57,476 bases of DNA from Nitrososphaera sp. (GTDB taxonomy: Archaea; Thermoproteota; Nitrososphaeria; Nitrososphaerales; Nitrososphaeraceae): NCBI RefSeq assembly GCF_013388945.1, contig NZ_JACAEH010000017.1, positions 1 to 57,476 of the forward strand, written 5' to 3'. The position numbers and the translations under genes were made by a program. The notes below the pieces were generated by a model. It saw nothing but the letters and a program-made list of their open reading frames with translations, made no database searches and had not been told where the DNA came from. Shown one piece after another: positions 49,001 through 56,725 of this stretch; the stretch's first letter is position 1; each line of letters opens with the position of its first letter.

Positions 49001-49210
49001 ATGGTAGACAGGGCGCGTCTGGCAATGACAAGGTGTCTGCCGCTGAGCGCTATTGGTGCAGGCATATCGTTTGTAGCAGGATTCATACTGAATCTGGCGC
49101 CTGCGCAGGTCATGGTGGCAGCAGGGCTGACAGCCACTCTGGTGTTCAGCGGGCTTCTCTTCCAGTCGTTTGGCCGGGAAAAAGAGCTGGCCGAGACTGA
49201 GAGGAAATAG
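49001..49210 (+). CDS. Small two-helix membrane protein
   Basis: This 69-residue protein has a basic N-terminus (MVDRARLAMTR), two membrane helices (LSAIGAGISFVAGFILNL and VMVAAGLTATLVFSGLLF) and a charged tail. A TATA-like CCTTAATTGC lies about 27-30 bases before the ATG at 49001. A TTG at 48995 is possible. No family is recognised. A T-rich tract follows at about 49221. The 230 bases upstream, to the regulator at 48741, show only promoter-like AT-rich sequence. Confidence 0.6.
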   Translation: MVDRARLAMTRCLPLSAIGAGISFVAGFILNLAPAQVMVAAGLTATLVFSGLLFQSFGREKELAETERK

Positions 49211-49333
49211 TCTGCGGAAGGTCTTTTTCTATTTATTCCGCCCAGCATCAAGACCGAATACGGAACGATTAGTCAGATATTCCTGCGATCAGCTATTACA
49301 AATGTTATATAGCTGATTTCAGTTACTGTAGCA

Positions 49334-50215
49334 ATGAAGTTAGCTGTAATCGTGGCAGCGGTGATGGCAACTACGATAGCTACAGCAAGCCTGACAAGCG
49401 CGTATGCACAGGAAGTTGTTCGCGGTACATTTGTGGTGCGCATGCCGCCGGGCTCGTACCAGGAAGGAGCCGACGTATACTATGACCCGACAAACATAGC
49501 CGTGCCGGCAGGAACTACCGTTGTTTGGTTCAACGACGATCCAAACCAGATACACACTGTCACAAGCGGTAATCCAGGAGACGAGGACGCAGGCAGCGTC
49601 TTTGACTCGAGTTTTATGAATGATGGAACGTTCTTCCAGCAAACGTTCAATGAAGCCGGCGAGTATCCATACTACTGTCAAGTCCACCCGTGGATGGTTG
49701 GCAGTGTCTTTGTCAGCGACGCATCTGAGGAAGGAGACAACTTTAGGCTATCATACGGCACGGGGACGACGTTCAACTTTGCAGAGCATGAAAGGACTCT
49801 CCTGGTCTTTGAACCCACGTCCGTCGACATACCCGAAGACGAGCCGGTAACCTACCAGATCACCATACTGAAAGACGGCGAAGAGATGTTCTCAGAAGAA
49901 TTCCGTTCGCTGGGCGGAAGGCTGGACATCGAGCTGATTCCAACCGACGAGGCGACCCAAGTCACAGGTCCGGACATCAGTGACCCGATTATTGGGGCAT
50001 ACCACATCCATGGCAGCTTTTTGAAAGAGGAAGCGGCTTATACCATCCGCGCCGAGATAACGCAGATCTTCGACCGGCCGCCGGAGGAGCCAATTGCAGA
50101 CGAATTCGGTGTGCAGATAGTGCCCGAGTTCCCGGTGGCGGCAGTAGCGGCTTTGCTTGCAATAGGTGGCGCAGTAGCGTACGGCAGGTTCCAGGGATTT
50201 TCCAACAGGGGCTAA
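49334..50215 (+). CDS. Surface cupredoxin with C-terminal PEFP-type membrane anchor
   Basis: This 293-residue secreted protein has a signal peptide (about 1-25, ending SAYAQ). A plastocyanin-like domain contains VPAGTTVVWFNDDPNQIHTV and YPYYCQVHPWMVGSV, supplying the His, Cys, His and Met of a type 1 copper site. A second beta domain (about 145-260) has no clear family. The C-terminus is VPEFPVAAVAALLAIGGAVAY followed by GRF, the PEF-then-helix-then-basic pattern of archaeal sorting or anchor signals. It probably carries electrons on the cell surface. It has its own promoter (TTATATAGC, about 49305) and a terminator-like hairpin. Confidence 0.85.
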   Translation: MKLAVIVAAVMATTIATASLTSAYAQEVVRGTFVVRMPPGSYQEGADVYYDPTNIAVPAGTTVVWFNDDPNQIHTVTSGNPGDEDAGSVFDSSFMNDGTFFQQTFNEAGEYPYYCQVHPWMVGSVFVSDASEEGDNFRLSYGTGTTFNFAEHERTLLVFEPTSVDIPEDEPVTYQITILKDGEEMFSEEFRSLGGRLDIELIPTDEATQVTGPDISDPIIGAYHIHGSFLKEEAAYTIRAEITQIFDRPPEEPIADEFGVQIVPEFPVAAVAALLAIGGAVAYGRFQGFSNRG

Positions 50216-50231
50216 CCCCCTCTTTTTTCTT
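50208..50231 (+). terminator. Hairpin plus T-tract terminator after the cupredoxin gene
   Basis: GGGG-CTAA-CCCC followed by CTCTTTTTTCTTT. The stop codon lies in the loop. The short GC stem and T-run resemble an intrinsic terminator; in archaea the T-run alone would suffice. Confidence 0.5.
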
Positions 50232-50259
50232 TCAACTTGCATGCAGGTTGTGTCTATCC

Positions 50260-51080
50260 CTAGTCTTTTTCCATCTGCGATATTGCCCGCACCACGTCTG
50301 TAGAAGTTATCACGCCCACCAGCTCGTCGGCAGAATTTATGACCGGCAGGCCGCTTATCTTGTTGCCTTTCATCATCAGGGCCGCGTCCGCGACGTCGCA
50401 GTCCTCTGTCACCGTTATAGGATCAGGCTTCATCACGTTTGCCACCTCGATGGTCTCGATGGTTCCTGCGGGTATGTAGACCTCCTTTTTCTTTTTCAGG
50501 TCTTCTGCAGTACGCAGCAGAGGCATTACGCGCAAAAGGTCGCGCCCGGTTATGATGCCGACAGGCTTGCCGTGCGACACGACTATGACTCGGGAGATCC
50601 CCTTGCCAGTCAAAAGTGCAAGCGCAGAGGTGACAGAGTCGTCCGGCCTGACAGTCTGCACGTTCCTTGTCATGTACTGGCCCACCCTGGCCCTGCCTGC
50701 AAGGCGCCGGGCATAGAAATCAAGGAGATCGGTCCGGGTAAAGATGCCAATAGCCTTTTCGCCGTCGTCTGCCACTACAAGGGAGCTGATGCCGTGCTCC
50801 ACCATCTTTCTGGCGCACTCGGCAAGGCCTGTATCCTTGCTTACCGACACCAGCGCACGCTTTGGCAAAAGCTCCAAGATGCCTATCCTGTGGAGCGGCT
50901 TGTTTGTGACGCCCGAGTAAAGCGCGAGACATCCTTCTCTGTCACTATCCCGATGGGTTTGCCGTTTTCTTGAATCACCACCCGGCTTATCCTGTATTTC
51001 AGCAGGACGTTGCGTAGGTCCTGGAGCGTCCTGCCAGAAGCAAGCGTGATTGCGGGCCTGCTTACGTCCTCTGCTTTCAA
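50260..51080 (-). pseudogene. Four-CBS-domain protein, split by a -1 frameshift
   Basis: Two frames together encode four CBS domains. CBS 1 (51080-50886) ends in frame with IGIVTEKDVSRF. CBS 2-4 (50877-50260) begin LELLPKRALVSVSKDTGLAE and contain ADDGEKAIGIFTRTDLL, SHGKPVGIITGRDLL and VITSTDVVRAISQ. Between them the frame jumps by one base at the TTT at 50919-50921. Reading that T twice gives DVSRF-YSGVTNKPLHRIGI, an unbroken and family-like join. No proper start exists for the second part. Either one base is missing (mutation or sequencing) or the ribosome slips. Four-CBS proteins of this kind sense adenosyl nucleotides and are common in archaea. Confidence 0.75.
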
Positions 51081-51480
51081 CCGTCAGGTAAAGGACTCTA
51101 GCCTGCTTAAACCTAGCGAAGATCGAGTTTCGTTGCCTGAAATCATTGCTAGGACAACTTGCCCATCATAATGTGTGTAATTATCTTTCGATTTTGGCGA
51201 ATAACGAATTGCACTAAGACTAGTTGTAGTGTTATATGCAACAACCGAAGGATGTCGAGTCATTGGAGGACCAAATTCATCACGTTTTGGGGCTAACACG
51301 TGCGTTACAGGCTCAAATCACTTCATCTTGTACTACGGTGCGGATATTATAGATGGAGTCATAGATGTCAAGAATCTCAACGTAGGAGCAGGATAGCTGT
51401 TAAGAATGCGTCGCGATCAAGGGAATGTCGTGATCAAATGTAAGGACTCTGCGATGACACAGGCAGGAGGGAAGAAAATC
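51081..51480. other. Gene-poor region, possibly decayed coding sequence
   Basis: No intact gene is visible. The minus-strand frame 51084-51299 is open but unlike any family. On the plus strand, FILYYGADIIDGVIDVKNLN (about 51318-51380) looks coding-like but has no start. With the DUF72 remnant that follows, this points to a degrading segment. Confidence 0.35.
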
Positions 51481-51646
51481 TGGTTTGACCACAAATATTT
51501 TGAATATGAGCTGTCGGGCAGAAAAAATGAAAACAATAACTGCAAAGGCAGAGACATTCGCATACTTTAACAACCACTACAATGCAAAAGCGCCCACAAA
51601 CGTGCTAGAGCTCCTGCAGATGATTGGAGCCATGACAGAAAGCTAG
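51481..51646 (+). pseudogene. Remnant of a DUF72 family gene (C-terminal end)
   Basis: Two frames carry pieces of the DUF72 C-terminus. WFDHKYFEYELSG (51481-51519) matches the family's RYDYRYSxEEL region. After a frameshift near 51527, AETFAYFNNHYNAKAPTNVL runs to a TAG at 51646, matching the very conserved YVYFNNHxxGxAPxNA. The N-terminal two thirds of the TIM-barrel are missing, so this is a dead fragment. Confidence 0.6.
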
Positions 51647-51737
51647 GAAAGGGTGCTGAAGTTGATAGGCAGGCGCGCCAAGGGGGCTACAAAGATAACC
51701 GACTACGTCGGCACGTGACGTGAAACTGATCAGGACG

Positions 51738-52283
51738 CTAGTCGGAAAACGAGAACGTTATGGTCTCTCCCACGACCTTGATGCCGGCCTTCTTGCCTAG
51801 GACATCCTGCGCAAGCTCTGACACGAGTGTCCTGATATAGAGCGACCACTTGCTCCCGAGGTTGTGCTGTATCTTGAGCCGGTACGCTCCGTCGTTCATC
51901 TCGACGTTCTGCTGCATCCACGACACGTTCAGCCACATCCTTATGAGCTCTACAAAGTCCCCCACGGTAGGGCTGTCGTTCATGAAGGCCAGTATGTTCT
52001 TGAACTTTTGCTTTTCCAGCTTTTGGGCGAGGTTCACCACCTGCTCGTCGCTCAGCTGGTGGAGCGCCTCCTTCAGGAAGGCCTCAGTCATGGGCAGGAG
52101 GCCAACCTTCCTTTCATACCTCTCCCAGAGTATGTGGTTGGAGAAGATCTTGGACGCGTAGCTGTTGAGGCTCACTCCCTCGACTTCGGCATCGCGCCTG
52201 AGCTCTTCTATCAGGGCGGACGGCAGCCTGAACGTTATGGTTTCGGTCTTGACCTTCTGCGACTCGGCTTCGCTTTTGTGCAA
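51738..52283 (-). CDS. Ribbon-helix-helix protein with C-terminal sensory-like domain (copy 1)
   Basis: This 181-residue protein has an RHH DNA-binding domain at about 12-55 (TETITFRLPSALIEELRRDA, EGVSLNSYASKIFSNH). A C-terminal domain contains HNLGSKWSLYIRTLVSELAQ and ends with a strand (ETITFSFSD). The protein at 53733 has the same plan and clearly related motifs (TETIAFRLDIS, HDMGKKWSLYISNQYQFMF), so they are paralogues on opposite sides of the TerC gene. It probably controls a nearby promoter as a dimer. The C-terminal domain has no recognised family. Confidence 0.75.
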   Translation of the reverse strand: MHKSEAESQKVKTETITFRLPSALIEELRRDAEVEGVSLNSYASKIFSNHILWERYERKVGLLPMTEAFLKEALHQLSDEQVVNLAQKLEKQKFKNILAFMNDSPTVGDFVELIRMWLNVSWMQQNVEMNDGAYRLKIQHNLGSKWSLYIRTLVSELAQDVLGKKAGIKVVGETITFSFSD

Positions 52284-52341
52284 AATGGGCGCCTGTCAGC
52301 TTTGGACTTGAACAGAATTAAAAGATTTGCATGATAAGAAC

Positions 52342-52470
52342 TCACCACTTGCGTGAGTCTCCCTCAAGTAGGCCCGAGCCGCGGTGCAGCCTGTCGATGT
52401 GCTTTGACAGCTCCTCGTTGTTTGCGAACTTGGACTGGCAGTACGGGCATGACACCGTCTTGTCTTTCAT
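52342..52470 (-). CDS. Small C2H2 zinc-finger protein
   Basis: A 42-residue protein: VSCPYCQSKFANNEELSKHI, then DRLH, giving C-x2-C-x12-H-x4-H. It is followed by a conserved-looking tail RGSGLLEGDSRKW. A TATA-like CTAAATAGC (52492-52500) is 27 bases before the ATG, so the gene is leaderless. A degenerate copy of the same protein lies at 55423-55557. It is encoded upstream of the RHH protein on the same strand and may act with it. Confidence 0.75.
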   Translation of the reverse strand: MKDKTVSCPYCQSKFANNEELSKHIDRLHRGSGLLEGDSRKW

Positions 52471-52567
52471 GACAATACTGTTCCTTCGGGCTATTTAGCA
52501 GGCGTGTTTACATTGTGTTGCAAAGTGGACGCGCTGCCCAAATACGCCGGACAAGCAGACACGTCGA

Positions 52568-53560
52568 TTGTTTGAAGACGGCCTTGCGATATGGGTCCTG
52601 TTCGGGCTCTTTGTGGGCGTCGCACTTGCAGTGGACCTTGGGCTGATAGGCGCCATAAGGAGGCTGGCCGGGCTCAAGCCGCAGGCCGTCTACGAGACGA
52701 GCGCGTTCCGGCAGGGCCTCACTTGGACCATCGTCTGGATAGGCCTTGCTGCAGTCTTTGCAGTGCTCATTCTTCTCCAGTTGGGCCAAGACAAGATGCT
52801 CGAGTTCGTCACCGGCTACGTGGTCGAAAAGTCGCTAAGCGTTGACAACATGTTCGTGTTTCTTCTGATATTTTCGTCGCTCGGCGTACCACACGCCATG
52901 CAGCACAGGGTTCTTTCCGTAGGGATCCTGAGCGCGATAGCGATGAGGATACCACTAATAATCGTTGGAGTATCGCTTCTTGAAACATTCCACTGGATGA
53001 TCTTTGTCTTTGGCGGCATGCTGCTGCTCACGGCTGCCAGGATGATCGTGCAGAAGAATGAGAAAAAGATCGAAGTAGAAAAGAACCTCGCAGTCAGGAT
53101 GCTGAAGAAGGTGATCCCTGTTTCTGCCGAGCTGCACAACGGCAAGTTCCTCACAAGGATAGGAGGAGTCCTGTACGCCACTCCGCTGCTCGTCGCGCTC
53201 GTGATCGTCGAGATGACCGACCTTGTGTTTGCCATCGACTCGATTCCGGCCGTGCTTGCGATTACCAGCGACCACTTTATCGTCATAACTTCAAATGTCT
53301 TTGCGATCCTCGGCCTCAGGAGCCTGTACTTTCTGCTTGCAGGTATGATGGAGAAATTCTATTACCTAAAGCCAGCGCTTATTGCACTGTTGCTGTTCAT
53401 AGGCGTCAAGATGATTGCTTCAGAGGTGCTTCACATTCCGGTCACCGCATCGCTTGTGGCAATAGGCTCGATACTTGGTGGCGCCTTGGTATTGTCAGCA
53501 GTTCGCGTGAAAAGGGAAAAGGCAGCCAGGACTCCAGATTCTGGTGGCAGAATAGAGTGA
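52568..53560 (+). CDS. TerC/Alx-family membrane transporter
   Basis: This 330-residue protein has about nine membrane helices. The TerC signature is complete: FVTGYVVEKSLSVDNMFVFL with the acidic/Asn pair inside a helix, and later VEMTDLVFAIDSIPAVLAIT, whose acidic residues line the putative metal path. Alx-type TerC proteins export manganese in bacteria and protect against metal stress. The start is TTG at 52568. No conserved upstream leader or manganese riboswitch is recognisable in the short region to the zinc-finger gene. Flanking RHH regulators suggest control of its expression. Confidence 0.9.
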   Translation: MFEDGLAIWVLFGLFVGVALAVDLGLIGAIRRLAGLKPQAVYETSAFRQGLTWTIVWIGLAAVFAVLILLQLGQDKMLEFVTGYVVEKSLSVDNMFVFLLIFSSLGVPHAMQHRVLSVGILSAIAMRIPLIIVGVSLLETFHWMIFVFGGMLLLTAARMIVQKNEKKIEVEKNLAVRMLKKVIPVSAELHNGKFLTRIGGVLYATPLLVALVIVEMTDLVFAIDSIPAVLAITSDHFIVITSNVFAILGLRSLYFLLAGMMEKFYYLKPALIALLLFIGVKMIASEVLHIPVTASLVAIGSILGGALVLSAVRVKREKAARTPDSGGRIE

Positions 53561-53732
53561 AATGTTATCTTTCGATTTTACTGCGTATCAAGATGCGTTC
53601 AGACCCGGCGTAATAGAATATGCAACATTCCTTGTAGCATATATCGCGAATATCTTTTCGTTTCTACTCCTGACAAAAAATTAATGGCAGCGCACGAGAA
53701 ATAATACATTTATCAACAGCACCATTGCGCAT

Positions 53733-54281
53733 ATGGTTATGGGTAACCTTCATGGCAAGACAGAAACTATAGCTTTTAGACTAGATATCTCAATAATTGA
53801 AAGACTAAGAAATGAGGCAAAACAGAAGGAGATAAGCCTTAACGCTCTTGCCGGACAGGTTTTCAAACAGCATGTAGACTGGCATTCAAATGCCGCAAAG
53901 GCAGGATTCTTGACGGTCAGAAGAGGATTGATAGTAAAACTGCTAGAATTGGCTACAGACCGTGAGCTAGTCGAGATAGCTGAGTACATCGCCAAGAAAG
54001 AAACCAAGAATTTTGTCTTGATGTTAAGAAACGAGTACAACATAACGTCTGTCCTAGATGTGGTAGAAACTTGGATAAGGATAGCAGGCTATCCATACAG
54101 GCATGAAGTGAAATATTCCAAGCATTCCTATACCATTCAACACGACATGGGGAAAAAGTGGTCGCTCTACATCTCAAACCAGTACCAGTTCATGTTTGAG
54201 GATTTCGGACTGAAGAAAGTGGATTTTGAAATTACCGACAGTGTGATCTCTTTCACGGTAGACACCGAGCACATAGTATGA
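53733..54281 (+). CDS. Ribbon-helix-helix protein with C-terminal sensory-like domain (copy 2)
   Basis: This 182-residue paralogue of the gene at 51738 has an RHH at about 9-55 (TETIAFRLDISIIERLRNEA, KEISLNALAGQVFKQH) and a C-terminal domain with TIQHDMGKKWSLYISNQYQF. Codon use is more AT-rich than in the left half of the window. A TATA-like CATTTATCAAC is 27 bases before the ATG at 53733. It may bind the same operators as its paralogue or antagonize it. Confidence 0.75.
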   Translation: MVMGNLHGKTETIAFRLDISIIERLRNEAKQKEISLNALAGQVFKQHVDWHSNAAKAGFLTVRRGLIVKLLELATDRELVEIAEYIAKKETKNFVLMLRNEYNITSVLDVVETWIRIAGYPYRHEVKYSKHSYTIQHDMGKKWSLYISNQYQFMFEDFGLKKVDFEITDSVISFTVDTEHIV

Positions 54282-54368
54282 CTGTGCATACCATTTCTTT
54301 GTTCTACCTGCCGATGTCGCATGATTGGTGGAGTTTCATACGGGTATTTCGCATCTACTGGATTCATT

Positions 54369-54545
54369 TCATAATCTGAGGCTGCCAGGATGATGTGGAT
54401 AAATGAATCCCTCAGCATGTCCACACGTGCACAAATACCTTGGGCTACCGTACCGTTCCCTCATGATCTTGTCGCACATCGGACACCTCCGTGTCCCCTT
54501 TTTGGTAAGGACTTTCTTTTGATTCAGGCTTGAATTCGCAGTCAT
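54369..54545 (-). CDS. Small zinc-ribbon protein
   Basis: A 58-residue basic protein with CPMC (about 21-24) and CTCGH (about 39-43), giving four Cys in a zinc ribbon. A His-Pro-rich end follows (FIYPHHPGSLRL). It sits immediately downstream of the tandem PRC-barrel gene on the same strand, with ten bases between, and may be co-transcribed. Function is unknown. It was too short for simple ORF listing but the Cys spacing supports it. Confidence 0.6.
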   Translation of the reverse strand: MTANSSLNQKKVLTKKGTRRCPMCDKIMRERYGSPRYLCTCGHAEGFIYPHHPGSLRL

Positions 54546-54555
54546 TCGCCAGAGC

Positions 54556-55074
54556 TCACACTTTTTGTACGGGCGGTGTTCCGGACTTGGAGTATGCGAA
54601 GATCATTTCGTATCCTTGACTCAAATTAACATCCTTGCCGATTTGTTCGATCTTCGACTTTGGAATGTCAAACCTATAATGATGGTGACCAAGAACAATA
54701 ATACTCTTATTGGTATCGACTATCACGTGACCAACGAATTGACCATCCCGACTCTTTACTTTTCTCCCGACTAACAACTTTGTATGCAATTCTTGTGAGT
54801 TTGACCGTTCAACTCTCTTTGGCTTCCTCTCAAATCGGTGAACAGGCAGGGCAGCTTCCCTGCTTTTCTTATAGCGTCTTGCGATTTCATACAAAGGGAG
54901 GCCGATCAAAACCGTTTCTCCTATTCTCAGAATCTCTGATCTGATTACGTCGTACCTGTCATCTCCCTCGCCGAATACAACTATGATATTTGGTGTTTCT
55001 AATACTACCTGACCTATATGTTGAGCATCTAAAGCACTAACCTCTCTAAATAATAATTTCTCAGGGTAGATGAT
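54556..55074 (-). CDS. Tandem PRC-barrel-like protein with possible ATC start
   Basis: The frame from 55074 encodes about 172 residues in two similar halves. The first is VSALDAQHIGQVVLETPNII followed by DRYDVIRSEI; the second is VKSRDGQFVGHVIVDTNKSI followed by YRFDIPKSKI. These look like PRC-barrels, small beta-barrels seen in RNA-processing and photosynthesis proteins. The only standard start in frame is TTG at 54909, which would cut off the whole first barrel. A perfect GGAGGTGA at 55081-55088 lies six bases before ATC at 55074, suggesting that ATC is used or replaced a lost ATG. It overlaps the zinc-ribbon gene upstream. Confidence 0.6.
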   Translation of the reverse strand: MIYPEKLLFREVSALDAQHIGQVVLETPNIIVVFGEGDDRYDVIRSEILRIGETVLIGLPLYEIARRYKKSREAALPVHRFERKPKRVERSNSQELHTKLLVGRKVKSRDGQFVGHVIVDTNKSIIVLGHHHYRFDIPKSKIEQIGKDVNLSQGYEMIFAYSKSGTPPVQKV

Positions 55075-55366
55075 TTCTTGTCACCTCCGATAGGTGCGCT
55101 ATTTCGATTATTCCTGTAGTCCTTGATGGTTGACATAATTGATAATCTGGATTTCCAAGAATCTTCGCTGCGAATATCTTTGTCTTTTTGCTTCTTGCTC
55201 TAGTCCTGAGAAGGTAATTACAGCACGGACAGTACTTGGAATCAGTCTTCACATAGATTGCACAAACTGTGCACTTTTTCAGACCTTCTACATAGGGGCT
55301 GGTTGAGAATCCTGTTTTCTTTGCGCGGACAGTTTTGCACAGATCCCTGCATCTCTGACCGGGCAT
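55061..55366 (-). CDS. Zinc-ribbon protein of a thaumarchaeal family
   Basis: A 101-residue protein starting MPGQRCRDLCKTVRA with KKCTVCAIYVKTDSKYCPCC and NYLLRTRARSKK. The four Cys (CTVC and CPCC) form a zinc ribbon, and the MPGxRCRDxC start is typical of a family widespread in ammonia-oxidizing archaea. The last 35 residues extend beyond the usual end of the family. The gene's 3' end contains the Shine-Dalgarno of the PRC-barrel gene, so the two are translationally linked. Function is unknown. Confidence 0.7.
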   Translation of the reverse strand: MPGQRCRDLCKTVRAKKTGFSTSPYVEGLKKCTVCAIYVKTDSKYCPCCNYLLRTRARSKKTKIFAAKILGNPDYQLCQPSRTTGIIEIAHLSEVTRNHLP

Positions 55367-55422
55367 TCTTGATCACAAACAGTCCGTATAATGCTCTGTC
55401 GAAGTTTTGCCAGTCACATTGC

Positions 55423-55557
55423 TCACCGTTGACGCGAATCTCCTTCCAGAAGAGCAGAACCTCGATGGATTCTATCTATGCGCTTGGATACCTCTATGTT
55501 ACTTGCAAACTTGGACAAACAATATGTGGACCGGGAACCTTGCATATGTTTGCTCAT
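55423..55557 (-). pseudogene. Degenerate copy of the C2H2 zinc-finger gene
   Basis: A 44-codon frame whose translation, STYCLSKFASNIEVSKRIDR followed by IHRGSALLEGDSRQR, matches the intact protein at 52342 (CPYCQSKFANNEELSKHIDR, LHRGSGLLEGDSRKW) over almost all positions. The first Cys of the finger has become Ser and the first His has become Arg, so zinc can no longer be bound. It is a decayed or diverged duplicate. The rest of 55367-55662 shows nothing else apart from the promoter of the next gene. Confidence 0.65.
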
Positions 55558-55662
55558 GTTGCAAATTAGCCTATGCACCAGTTTTATGATTGATGTTTAC
55601 TCTGCAATACTTTGCAAACTTCAACCTTAAGTCAACTGGCAGCAGACGGCAATAAGAAGAAC

Positions 55663-56712
55663 ATGAAAGCTGCTGTATATCGATCACATAGCAAGGATCC
55701 AAGACAAGTTGTCAGGATTGAAGATATTGATGTACCAAAAATAAAATCCCATGAAGTTTTGATAAAGGTTGAGGCTGCGGCCTATAACTACAACGATCTC
55801 TGGGGAATATGGGGTGAGCCTATCAAGATTCCACTCCCTCACATCTCGGGATCCGACGTCGCAGGTACAGTAATTGAAGTCGGGGATGGTATCTCCAAGA
55901 TAAGGGTAGGCGACAGGGTTGTATCTCACCCTAACCTGACATGTAGAGTGTGCCACGAGTGCACGTCAGGCCATGAATACGATTGCAATGACCGGCTGGT
56001 ATGGGGATTTCAAACGGGGCCGCTTTGGGGTGGTTTTGCACAGTACACCCATCTGCCAGAAGTAAATGTGGTCAAGCTACCCGATAATGTGTCATTCAAC
56101 GATGCTGCTGCTATTTCGATGGTTGGGATGACAGCATGGCACATGCTGGTAACAAGAGCAGGAATAAGGCCCGGCCAGACGGTGTTGATAATGGGTGGAG
56201 GAAGTGGCATGGGTATAGCTGGCATTCAGATAGCCAAGCTGTTCAATTGCGAAGTAATCGCCACCGCAGGAAGCAAAGAGAAAATGGACAAGTGCATCGA
56301 GCTTGGAGCCGATCATGTCGTAAACCACCGCGAAGATGGCTGGCACAGGAAGGTGCGGGATATTACAAATAAGCTTGGAGTCGACGTAGTCTATGAGCAC
56401 ATAGGCAAGACAGTATTTCCACAGGAAGTTGGACTTTTGAAGATGGGAGGCACTCTAGTTTCTACAGGCGCCACCACAGGATACGACTCGACGATTGACC
56501 TGAGATACCTTTTCTTTAGAGGCATCAACCTCCTTGGAGCTACGCAGGGAACAAAGGCTGGTCTTGAAGAGGTAATAAAGTGGGTCAGCAGAGGAAAGAT
56601 CAAGGCAGTCATCGATACTATTCTTCCTTTTAGCGATATGGTTGACGGACACGTAAAGATGGCAGACTCGCAAGTGTTTGGCAAGATACTGACTACTCCT
56701 CAATTATTGTAG
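55663..56712 (+). CDS. Zinc-type medium-chain dehydrogenase/reductase (MDR)
   Basis: A 349-residue oxidoreductase. The N-terminal GroES-like domain has ISGSDVAGTVIEVGDGISKI and the four-Cys structural zinc loop CRVCHECTSGHEYDC. The Rossmann domain has VLIMGGGSGMGIAGIQIAKL for NAD(P). The usual first catalytic-zinc Cys is replaced (AYNYNDLW), so it is more like quinone or enoyl-thioester reductases than alcohol dehydrogenases. A CoA-linked reductase, for instance in the hydroxypropionate/hydroxybutyrate cycle, is one speculative option. The ATG at 55663 follows a TATA-like CCTTAAGTC better than the longer frame from 55612. The carbonic-anhydrase-like gene follows after 13 bases. Confidence 0.82.
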   Translation: MKAAVYRSHSKDPRQVVRIEDIDVPKIKSHEVLIKVEAAAYNYNDLWGIWGEPIKIPLPHISGSDVAGTVIEVGDGISKIRVGDRVVSHPNLTCRVCHECTSGHEYDCNDRLVWGFQTGPLWGGFAQYTHLPEVNVVKLPDNVSFNDAAAISMVGMTAWHMLVTRAGIRPGQTVLIMGGGSGMGIAGIQIAKLFNCEVIATAGSKEKMDKCIELGADHVVNHREDGWHRKVRDITNKLGVDVVYEHIGKTVFPQEVGLLKMGGTLVSTGATTGYDSTIDLRYLFFRGINLLGATQGTKAGLEEVIKWVSRGKIKAVIDTILPFSDMVDGHVKMADSQVFGKILTTPQLL

Positions 56713-56725
56713 GGTGAGCCAGATA

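Noticed and set aside
52500-52567. A manganese riboswitch (yybP-ykoY type) before the TerC gene
   Set aside because: The intergenic space is under 100 bases, part of it is the divergent zinc-finger promoter, and no conserved riboswitch core is visible.
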